Part shown: positions 10,511 to 21,000 of the stretch, one piece after another
How positions within the stretch are numbered: the stretch's first letter is position 1
Layout: each line of letters starts with the position of its first letter
Assembly: GCA_037367405.1 (NCBI GenBank)
Contig: JAZKJV010007260.1
Coordinates: forward strand, 62,001 to 126,000
DNA from: Ottelia alismoides
Taxonomy: Eukaryota > Streptophyta > Magnoliopsida > Alismatales > Hydrocharitaceae
Direction: 5' to 3'
Length of the DNA stretch: 64,000 nucleotides
Notes under the pieces: generated by a model
What the model saw: only the letters and a program-made list of their open reading frames with translations
What the model was told of the DNA's origin: nothing
Databases searched by the model: none
Program-made: the position numbers and the translations under genes

Positions 10511-12742
10511 TTCCTCTGAAGTAGCAGCAACAACCTTTGAGGGTTGTTTGTTTAGAAAAACAATATCATCAGCATGTTTGCTATATTGAAGTTCCTTAAT
10601 CAAAGACTCTTGAGATGAGAGCTATTGAGGAACTTCTGGATGAAGAGATAATGAAGTTAAAAATAAAAGAAAGGATTCTCTTGAGATGATTTGAATGCTG
10701 ATGTTGTAGTTTATGCAACAATAAACCAAGTGGCAAATGAACTCATCAAAGGGACAACAGATAAAGCGATGGGCATAGATGAAAATGATGTGGAACCAAT
10801 AGAAAAAGCCAAAATGTTGAAGCAAAGGATTTGAGACAAAAGAAGCTAAGTGTACATGATAATTTCCTTCTGGAAGAACTTGACTTGGCTAAGGATTGGT
10901 TTAATGTTGATGAATAATGGGAATGCGGAATGAAGAGGATCGGTGCGAAGGTTGAGCTTTATTGGGGTTCGCCAAGGGTTTCATGCTTATTCTCTCTTTG
11001 GAGTTTCAAGGAGAAATTTTTCTCTAGGTATAAAAAGAGGTTAAAATTTACATGTCTTCGTGATGATTACTATGAGGAGATGAACAAAAAATACCTAAGA
11101 AGATAAGTGAATGGAGGGAGCGCTTTTCCTTCCACATAAAGGGTGAAGAGAAGCAAGTGGAGTTCATTGTGGAGGATTTTTCTTCATTCTATGATGATGA
11201 AATATTGTACCGGTGGCAACGACAAGTCAAACATTCTAATGCCTTTTGAATTCAAAAAGAAGAAGCAAATGGCTAAATTTTTTTGTTAGTGACCATTGAA
11301 AGATAAAGTATATTGGTGTTATAAGATCCCTTGAAAATGAGAAGAAGAAGAGGGCCATCATTTATGATGGTTGGACTAAGGAAGAAAAATTGGATTTTCA
11401 AAAAAGATTGGGAAGAAGAGATCGAGCTTGGGCATATTTAATCTATAAAGATCTCAACCTCAAGGGATACTTTGAGGCAAAAAAGAATAAAGGTGGTATG
11501 CACACACTCTCTACCACTTCATAATTCAATAATTATTTTTTGTTCATGTTTTGAAGTTATCTCTCCTTTTTTCAAGGCCATGTTAGCCATAACCATACTC
11601 ATACTCGTAATTTTATCTCTACAAGATCTTGTTGGCCATACTTTGGTTGTAAGGCTAAAATCTTCTCACTTTAGCACTTCATGTACACATATTTTTAGTC
11701 AATGAAAAGAAGTTGCATGACCGAACAATATGGGGCTTATTAATAAAAAAGTATTTTCTAAATCACAACACAAACGTTCAACATATATCCACATATTTTC
11801 ACCGCTCAATTTAGTAACTTGTTAAGGAACATGACCATGCAAATCACCATGCCAATAAGTGAATATCCGGTGAGAATGACACGAAGGCCCGTGCGATGCA
11901 CGCATGATGACACCAACCTCATAAAAATCTATAAACTCATAAAACTACCACAAGGTCATAAGAGGGAAGGGATCATACACTTGCACACGTAAGACTCATG
12001 TGAAATGATGCCGTCCAAAGTGTCTTTGTATGTCACCCTTGGATCACAAGAAGACCTTGGTCAAGTCTAGTCCAAGACAATCTACAAACTAGGGAGAAAG
12101 GAAAGTGATCTTATTTTTCTAATGCACAAAAATCACGATGATTCACCGCTTCAACAAACTCCAACGATCCTCCGATGAGCTTGGAGGCGGACATGGATCG
12201 AAGAGTGGTTAGAGGAAGAGAGCAACTCAAAAGATGTTTATATATGCCCCCGGCGAAAATCCCATCCAAATGTCTCCATCTTGAAACCCTTTAATAAAAT
12301 AGGCATATCTTCCTCCAATGTTGAATTTGAGATATTTTACATGAGTTAAATTCCTAACAACTATACTCAAGTTATTACATGCCTTCGTTAGATCAAAAAT
12401 AGATTGTATATGATTTGTTTATGCACCCCCTTTTCCATCATCGAGTTGGAATGAATCTATGGTTTCAAATTTCCAACCCCATGGAATGAATCTATGATTA
12501 ATGTTCCACATACCTATCTTCACTTAAATCCACTTGTTATAGATATTTGAACTTAACAGTCAAAGGTCCAATCCTTTTCTAAATGAATTCTAAGTTCAAT
12601 AAATGTTGATTTTTATATTGACTGTTAAGATAATGTATCTCTAAACATCAGATTTGAGCGAAATTTGATAGATATGTAGAACATTACTCAAATATTTAAT
12701 CCACGTGATCGGATTTTTCAAATTGATTTGGCAAAAAAGGAC
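10511..12742. other. Intergenic, no gene recognised
   Basis: Stop-rich. A short stretch near 11041-11130 can be read with a 'SEWRERFSFHIKGEEKQVEF' theme that recalls gypsy-type putative transposase/gag domains, but it is too short to assign. No RNA gene or terminal repeat was found. Confidence 0.35.
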
Positions 12743-13124
12743 CACAACATCAGGGGCGGAACCAAGAATTTCATCAAGGAGGGGCCGAGTATACAACTAT
12801 TATGTATGCTCAAAAATAGAAAAATCTATGTATTGTTGAACGATATTTTTAAATAGAATTAATATTTTTAAAATGAACCTCTTTCAATCTTGATAAACAT
12901 AGAATTTAAATCTATTATTAATGTTAGAATTTCAAATAGATTTGTATTTTCTGTGGCTATTTTTAAAATTGGACAAATATACTAATTTAAGCCTCTCTAA
13001 ATCCATCCTAAAAATGCTAAATTATCAAGTGAAATTTTGAAACAAAAAAGTTCATGGTTAAAAGGAAACAATAAAATTTATTTTATTTATAAAGAGTAAT
13101 AAAAATAACGGGAGAGATAAATAA

Positions 13125-13660
13125 ATTCGAATACAATTTTATATTAAGTTATTTTAGTACTTTGGAAGTGATAGGATAAAGCATATAAAAGAAAGTAAAA
13201 TTGATGGAGATAAGATTTACACCATGGTCTCCAAAATAGTAGCCTTGCCACTCTACCACTTAACCATTTATAATTCTACAACATTTCTCTAACAATAATT
13301 ATTATAATACAATTAAGAAGAGGCCATATTAAAACCTTAATACATTGTGTAAGTGACGTATAATAATCATTTGGGGGTTATAATATATACTAATTCACCC
13401 CCGATTCGAATACAATTTTATATCAAATTTAATACTTTCGAAGTGATTGGATAAACCATATAAAATAAAGTAAAATTGCTGGAGATAAGATTCGAACTCT
13501 GATCTCCAAAAAGAAAACCTTGTCACTCTACCACTTGACCATTTAATGATTCTACAATATTTCTCTAATAACATTAATTATAATACAATTAAGGAGGGGC
13601 CGTATTAAAAACTTAATACATTATATAAGTGGCGTATAATAATCATAGGGAGGCCATGCC
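13125..13660. repeat. Two ~279-bp tandem modules inside the hAT element
   Basis: Copy 1 begins ATTCGAATACAATTTTATA at 13125 and copy 2 begins the same at 13404. Both continue through shared landmarks (GGATAAA.CATATAAAA, AAGTAAAATTG.TGGAGATAAGATT, CACTCTACCACTT, ATAATACAATTAAG, TTAATACATT.TATAAGTG) before diverging near 13390 and 13660. Substitutions between them are moderate, so the duplication is older than the insertion with its perfect target duplications. Confidence 0.85.
13478..13544 (-). ncRNA. tRNA-like (pol III A/B box) module, probably a relic
   Basis: Read on the minus strand, copy 2 of the tandem module begins TGGTCAAGTGGTAGAG (A-box-like) and, after about 45 bases, has AGTTCGAATCT (B-box-like). 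The same block in copy 1 (13204-13269 minus) has TGGTTAAGTGGTAGAG but a decayed B box. No complete tRNA cloverleaf can be drawn, so this resembles a tRNA-derived (SINE-like) pol III promoter caught inside the hAT element rather than a functional tRNA. Confidence 0.35.
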
Positions 13661-13700
13661 CCCCCCCATAATGTATACTAGTTCCGCCCCTGCACAACAT

Positions 13701-14648
13701 ACTCCTCTTGTACAATCAACTGTAACAGTGTCTATCTATTATCAAATTAGATTTCACTATTAAACCTAAGTTGTTTCACCAAGTTTCAGAACCATGGGAC
13801 TAACTACCAACAAAGTCCTACTCATTCCATTTAGCTCGTAGTCTTTTTTTATTCAATATGATAATATACCAAAAAATAAAAATAGTCGAATAAAAAGAAT
13901 ATAAAATTCGGTTAATAATGCGATTTTGTCTCCATCTGTACATTTTATTTTGAGATGACGTTAGAGAAATTATTAATAAGCAATCAACTACAATAGTTAG
14001 AAATGGAAGGTATCGTCGTTTTACTTTAAAAATATTATATTCGATTTTAAATAAGTTTAGTTTTAGTATTTTATAATGAATATAAATAAATTAAGTTGGA
14101 TTAAACCACGCTGAATCATACTAAAAATAAGGAATTTATATCCAAGTTGAAGTCTATTGACTAACATCTAGGCATATTTATTATTTAATACATAAATTTT
14201 CTATTGATTACTTATGTGGAGAAGAAATACATTCAATGATTGGTGAAAGAACAATGTTGTGTCGAGAAAATATGAAAAAAAATTATGAAAAGGTATCGAT
14301 TTTCATTTCTAGTACGATTGATGAAATCACATTGATTATTTTTTAAGAGATTCTTTTACTTGTGTCCCTTCGAATTTACTTATCCCCTAGCTTTTTTTAA
14401 ATAACAGTTTTATCCTTCTATACTTATCAAATTGGCATTATCACTCTTCCTTTATCACACATATACCCCTATATTACATTATCAAAAGGGCAGTACTATG
14501 ATTTTGTATGAACCCAAGGGTACAAGTATTATTGTAAAAAGATAGTGGTATAAGTATATTTGCAGAACCTCGGAGTTGCGTAAGTGTAAAAATCCCATTT
14601 TTATATATACATTTTTTAATTTAAGGAAGGACATGCGACATTTGTAAG
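13701..14648. other. Intergenic AT-rich spacer
   Basis: No gene, terminal repeat or RNA gene found with confidence. A weak inverted similarity exists between ACTTGTGTCCCTTCG near 14359 and the GGGTACAAGT / TAAGTGTAAAAATCCC stretch near 14517-14596, which might be the ends of a decayed MITE. Confidence 0.35.
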
Positions 14649-14806
14649 GGATCGGGTCCTCTGCTGGCCAGCAGGGATCTGCTGTAAGGGGGGAGGGTGT
14701 CCGGACCGCTTGATCGAGATATAACGTGCGAACCGCTCGATCTAGATCAAGCGGTCCGGACACCCTCTCCCTTTACAGCAGATCCCTGCTGGCCAACAGA
14801 TGATCC
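14649..14806. mobile_element. Near-perfect hairpin (MITE-like) upstream of SLU7
   Basis: The left arm, about 14661-14715, reads CTGCTGGCCAGCAGGGATC, then GCTGTAAGG, GGAGGGTGTCCGGACCGC and TTGATC. It pairs almost base for base with the right arm 14745-14799 (GATCAAGCGGTCCGGACACC ... GATCCCTGCTGGCC). The loop is about 30 bp and contains a second short AACCGCTCGATC element. It ends about 240 bp before the SLU7 start codon, so it lies in the promoter-proximal region. No coding capacity. Confidence 0.85.
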
Positions 14807-14815
14807 GTGCTCCAT

Positions 14816-15046
14816 TTGTAATTCTGATATACGTTAAGAATTTGTTAAAGGAAAATTACCGCATGAGTCCAAGTACTAATCTGTAAAGGAAGATTGCAAA
14901 GGCGGCGGATAATAAACACTTATATCCTCGGCCCGCCTCTGCAGTTTTCCTGTCTCCAAATCACACATCACCCCCCCCCCCCCGTCTGTCTCTCTCTCTC
15001 TCGCTGTCGTAGTTCCTCCCGAGCCCCATCCGATCTCTCTCCGACG
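14816..15046 (+). promoter_or_regulatory. SLU7 promoter-proximal region and 5' UTR
   Basis: Contains a run of 13 C (14971-14983) followed by a CT-rich tract (14985-15002) typical of plant 5' UTRs, just before the ATG at 15047. No confident TATA box; a CTTATATCC at about 14919 is a possible but unproven one. The transcription start cannot be fixed from sequence. Confidence 0.5.
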
Positions 15047-18000
15047 ATGGCGACAGCCTCAGGTGAGCCTTAACAACGCCCCACCGCCTATAGGAATCTC
15101 GATCTCATTCTTACCCCCCGATTTCGATCTCTAATCGATCCTTACTAGGGTTTTGATTCGCGTTTGTGCATAAGTTGATGATGAATGGAGTCGAATTAAT
15201 GTTCCTGTTGTTGTAACAAGTCGATAGAATTCTAAAAATATACCATTCTCCTTTCAGCTGCGTTCAAGTCCCGCGAGGATCACCGCAAGCAGCAGGAGTT
15301 GGAGGAAGCCCGGAAGGCCGGGCTTGCGCCCGCGGAGGTCGACGAGGATGGCAAGGAGATCAACCCTCACATCCCGCAGTACATGTCCTCTGCCCCTTGG
15401 TACCTCAATGCTGAGAGACCCGTGAGTTGCTCCTTTCTGTGTTTCTTTCCTTTGTCTCTCTACTTTATGCATTTTTTCGCATATTAAAATATTGTCTTTC
15501 TCCTAAAAAAATCAGAGCTTGAAGCATCAAAGGAAGTGGAAATCGGATCCCAATTACACCAAGGCATGGTATGACAGAGGTGCCAAGATATTCCAGGCTG
15601 ATCGATATAGGAAGGGCGCTTGTGAGAAGTACGCCCTGTTGAAGTCTTTTTTCACCTTGGGCTTGTCCAAATACTGTTTTACCTTTTTGATGCTTCAAAT
15701 AAACAATTATGATTGTTGAGAGTAGTTGAAATAGATATTTTGACTTAGATGCTTATTAATTACTGTGATGGCCAAACATAGTGATGGTTGACATTGCTAT
15801 CAGTAAGTGCTGATATGGTATTAAAGGTTAATTTGGCCTTGTAACTTAGTGATTAATGACCCTGACTAATCAGTTTTTTTTCTTTTTTAAAAAAATGTAC
15901 AATATGTTGACTCTCCATGTCTCCCAAAGTGGCATCTGTGCTTGAATTTACTTTAGCCTAAGTACGATTTGTTGATTGGGAAAAAAAACTAGGTTTGGTC
16001 AATCAAAGGTTGGATCTGGAATGCATCTTTGCAGTTAGGTTGAACAAGCACAAAGTATGTTTGATTGTTTAAATAAAAAAGTTAACTGCTCAATCTTAGG
16101 TAGAAGTGGTAAAAAAGGTCCAAGATTGATTGGTCTAGGGTCTTGAGTTGATCAAGCAAAAGAATGCTTGACTGGAATTTGACATGGAATACAAATAGTT
16201 GATCTGTTAAATATGTTGGTCAATCTACCATAAAAGTTTGGTTGGTCAAAGATGTTCTTAGGTGTATTTTGAGAGAGAAGCGATGATCTGGAAGTTCAAA
16301 GACTGCTATATGACTTTTGTTTTTCTTTTTTCTTCTTTGTTGGTCACTTTTCAATACCTCTCTTTATTGTTCCTATCATTTATCTTTTCCACTTGGCTTG
16401 CATTCTTTCTCTCCTTTCTCTTTCTCTTTTGCATTCTTACTTTCACCTTGATTTTAATTATCCTGATATGTTAGCTATAGAATAAAAATTTTAGAGTAGT
16501 TTGTTGCATCAAAACTAATGCGTCAGATGCATGTACTAACACATGCACTCAACTCGCATTTGTTAGTTGAAAATTTCGTCAAACCCAACTCTTTCAACTC
16601 CTCCGGTCGAAGAAAATATAAGGTGTTTATCAACATCTTCCTTTGAAATGTTAATACTCTTTCTATTATAAATTCTTGCTCCACTTCTTAATTTTCCAAG
16701 TTGAAAGTTATTACCCTCATGGGCTTCCCTATTATGTTCATGTCTACTTCGGATTTTATCTCATCTTTTCTTTCAAACAATGGCTTAAGCAAAAACCGAA
16801 GAACTTTGCTTCACCCAAAAAGAGAGCCAATGATTATCCTCGGTGATATTTTATATAACATGATAAGAAATCCTTTAGAAATAGAGAAAAAATCTCTCGA
16901 ATGCGTGGTCCCTCTGCTGAAATTTAAGTTGTTTCCATCACATCTACTCTTCAAAAAATCAATTGGAATGTCATTCCAAGCCATGCTCTGCTTGAAGATG
17001 TGTAGTAATGTGTTTTGTCTTGATATAAAATAATGTTAATATGTGTTGAGCATCAAAAAAGGCCACTCATATGAAATAAAAAAACTTACGGGTACTAAAT
17101 GTAATCGACAATGTATGTGCATCGTCATGTTTTTTTCCCAATTTAAATTCCCATTACAGTTTTAACTTCTGATTTCTGCTCGCTTAATGCTTGTAATTGT
17201 TGAGTGTTTGGTTAACCTTTTTCCATCTTACAGTTGTGGAGCAATGACCCATGATAAAAAAGCATGCATGGATAGGCCTCGTAAGGTAGGAGCAAAGTGG
17301 ACAAACATGCACATAGCTCCTGATGAAAAGATTGAGACTTTTGAGCTTGATTATGATGGCAAACGTGACCGCTGGAATGGTTACGATGCATCAACCTATG
17401 CTCGTGTCATTGAGAGATATGAAGCTAGGGATGAAGCTAGAAGGAAGTTCCTTAAAGAGCAACAGCTCAAAAGGTTGGAAGAGAAAAATACAAACCAAAA
17501 TGGGGATACGGAAGCTATTGATGAAGAAGATGACGACGACGATGACGATTTGAAGGTTGACGAGGCTAAGGTGGATGAAAGTAAGCAAATGGATTTTGCA
17601 AAGGTGGAGAAACGTGTACGTACAACTGGTGGTGGAAGCACAGGAACTGTTAGGTAACTATTTTTTATTCCCTGTTTCTATTTCTGGCTGAGTAATGGTC
17701 TTGTGTTTCTTATAGCCATTAACAGTCCATGATGCTTATCATTGCAGGAACTTGCGTATCCGAGAAGATACTGCAAAATATTTGTTAAATCTTGATGTAA
17801 ACTCTGCTTATTATGATCCCAAAACACGTTCTATGCGAGAAGATCCTCTTCCTGATAGTGATCCTAACGAAAAGTTCTATGAAGTAAGTTGCACATCATC
17901 ATGTGTGATCCATAATTTTATTTTGTTGGTCTGCAATTGTTCAACTGATTTTAAAATATTCTATTATCAGGGTGATAACCAATACAGAGTGAGCGGGCAA

Positions 18001-21000
18001 GCACTTGAGTTCAAGCAGCTAAACATGCATGCTTGGGAAGCTTTTGATAAGGGTCAAGATATCCATATGCAGGCGGCTCCCTCTCAAGCGGAATTGCTTT
18101 TTAAGAATTACAAGATTATCAAGGAAAAGTTGAAGTCCAAAACTAAGGATGATATCATGGAAAAGTATGGAAATGCTGCTTCAGGGGAAGAGATTCCAAT
18201 GGAGTTGCTCCTTGGACAAACTGAGAGGGAAGTAGAATATGACCGTGCTGGAAGGGTTATCAAGGGAATGGTATGTTGCCTTCTTACCATATTTCTTTTA
18301 ATAAGTTTTTCTTCTCTTTGGAATGTTTGTATTCTCAGATGTATGTGTACATTTATAGTAACTTCTTCACAGGCACCGATGGGCCTTGTAGAATTCTCTT
18401 TTGGACAGTTTATCATTATTCCTGCTGCGGAATAGCTTAGTCAGCATTGAAAATGAATATCGTGCCTATAGTTTGTGTTTATGTTCTTGCACGTGGTGAT
18501 CTCATCTCCTTCTCTTTCTACATGTGTGTGTATGTAAAATAGAACATTCTCTAATGAGGTGGTTACCTTTTGTACTCAAAAGGTCACTCATATCGACCAG
18601 TGACCTCCTAAGGTTTGTAAAAGTAGTAATTACTGCTGAAAATAAGAAATAAAATTTGCCGCATCAAAGAACAGGCATACACATATTTATTTGGTACTGA
18701 GAAGGATTGCTCTGCTCCACATGAGTATGATCTAATGAGGTCAGATCTATAACATTCTTTTCGAAGAATATAGGTGTGGAGCTTTGTATATAGCCCCACT
18801 ATCACATCCAAGTCACAAACGAAGAGATACAGAGCAAAACATGGTAGTGTTATTGGTTCTTGGAGAGGTCCAAATTGTCCAATTATCCAATTGGTTGTGG
18901 CATGGCGAGGTATTGGGGTTGAGGGTCATCACCAGAAGTTACTGCATTAGATTACTCTGTTTTGCTATCCTATTCCTCACTGACCAGGGTTCTTCATATT
19001 ACATATTTGGGGTTATCGATTTTGATTTCCTGTGCTGGAATGGTAGACTGGTGCCCTGATATAGAAAAGATGTAGCGTCAGTTAGAAGTTGGTCTGCCGA
19101 AAACTTATCCCTGGGAGACATGCTGATTCGTTCATGCCCTGTTCTTTCAGCCCTATCAGCGCACTTTATTTGGTGTTTCATGACCTGTGGGTATAGCCTA
19201 GAGAACGAACAACTTGTGGAGAAGGTTCTTTTGGTATAGTTCTGGAGAACATGTGTAAGAAATGCCTTTGGTGAGAAATGGAAGGTCTATAGACTTGTGG
19301 AGGGAGGTCTTGGGTGAGAGACGTGAAGTACAGAACCATCCATTTCTTTCCAAGTGTGTGTTTTGACTTATCTCAAACGTGGATGGAATCTTAGAGAACA
19401 GAATGTTTGTGTGCTAAAGTTGATCTCTGCATCTAGAAGAGAGATCCAAGCTCCACAAAGGTGGTCTTTGTTCACAAATGTTGCGAAGAGTATCCCTTTA
19501 ATCTCTGATTTCATCTTGCCAGAACCTGGGGGCCGGTAATTTCTCTCTGGTTCCATCAATTGTCAGGAACAGGATGGATTAGGGAATTGTTCCCTCAATT
19601 GGTGGAGCTGACAGTTGACTTCAATGCATCAGTGGTAGTGTATTGGCAGTATCGTGAAGATGGATGAGTTTGTGCTCTGACTTCTGCTTCAAACTTCTTA
19701 GATGCTACATTTGATGTTTACATGCAAAGCCTTTCCTTAATTGAGGGACATACATTGAGAGTGGGAATGCATGATTGCTAGGTACAGAAAAAGGAGTGTT
19801 CTATCTCCATAGTTTACAAAGGGTGGGCCAAGAGAGCGACATTGTTTGTCCCTTGTGTGATTGTGAGGAGGAAGATATTGGCCATTTATTTTCCATCAAC
19901 CTTTTCCAGGGAGTTTTGGAGGAGGTTTGATATCCATTGGATCGACGTGTATCTCCATTGGATTGAGGTTTGGTATCCATTGGATCGACATGTATGTCCA
20001 CTGGATCGAGGTTTGATATACATTGGATCGACGTGTATCTCCATTGGATCAAGGGTTGATATCTATTGGATCGACATGTGTCTCCATTTGGAGGAGGCTT
20101 GATATCCATTGTATCGAGGAGTGTTCTATCTCCATAGTATGGCATCAAATTTCGGCAAATTTCTACCGAATTTTGGTTGAATTTCGATTTCGACGGGTGA
20201 CCGAAATTCGATCAAGATGGCCGATATATGTGCCTTGAGGGGGGTTGATAGAAGAAAATATGACGAAATTGCCGAAATTTCGATTGAATTTCGGCCGAAA
20301 TGTTGTTTCGGTCAGTCACCGATATGGTTACTGAAACCAATATTTAAGGCCTTGCTCCACAGTTTACAAGAAATTGATTGACGTGCTTTGATATCTGATC
20401 TCAATGTGCTTTGTAGTTACATTTCATATAGAAGGATAGAATTCTGGTCAAGGTCAAGATCTAATTTTGACCCTTCAAATGCAGAGGACTGGTGATGAAG
20501 GTCTGCAGGAGAGTTTGGGTCCAATTAGTGATGTTTGTCCCTTGTGTGGTTGCTACGAGGAAGATATTGACCATCTTGTAGAGAGGTTGGACCCAGAGAG
20601 TGACATTGTTTGTCCCTTGTGTGATTCGGAGGAACCATTTATTTTCTCACCAACCTTTTCCAGGGAGCGTTGGAGGAGGTTTGATATTCATTGGATCGGC
20701 ATGTATCATTTTTTACTGCTGGTACATTTTTAGGGAAGGTAAATGTGCTGGGAGTGGGTCAATGGACATGTGAAAGGATAAAAAGCTACAAGCATATCGT
20801 GGTGATTTAAAAATGAAATTCTTTTCTGATCAGCGAGACTTTACATAGAGAATGTAATCAGATTGGTGTCCCATTATTGGAGATTTTAGAATGGAGAAAT
20901 GTTGCTTGCTTGTTCTAATTCTTTTATGTTATTAATAAAATATTTTGCAATGATCACTAATCTCTATTTAGCATCCTTTAGTCATTCAAAAGAAAAGTTC

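Larger units (their letters stand above)
12751..13692. mobile_element. Non-autonomous hAT-type DNA transposon
   Basis: The 12-bp terminal inverted repeats CAGGGGCGGAAC (12751-12762) and GTTCCGCCCCTG (13681-13692) are perfect. They are flanked by perfect 8-bp target duplications CACAACAT at 12743-12750 and 13693-13700. Eight-bp duplications and a CAGNG end are the hAT hallmark. The 942-bp interior is AT-rich and has no transposase frame, so it must be mobilised in trans. It contains a tandemly duplicated module. Confidence 0.93.

Noticed and set aside
10990..11230. Possible gypsy-type putative transposase domain
   Set aside because: Only a short WRER-type motif is readable between stops; not enough to name.
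17391..17641. Minus-strand Ser-rich frames over SLU7 exon 4
   Set aside because: Antisense shadow of the acidic Asp/Glu run.
17752..18435. 227-aa frame in the SLU7 region
   Set aside because: Exons 5 and 6 of SLU7 with intron 5 and the start of intron 6 read through; replaced by the spliced model.
19926..20125. Possible CRISPR-like array
   Set aside because: Units are contiguous and diverged with no unique spacers, and the context is a plant intron.
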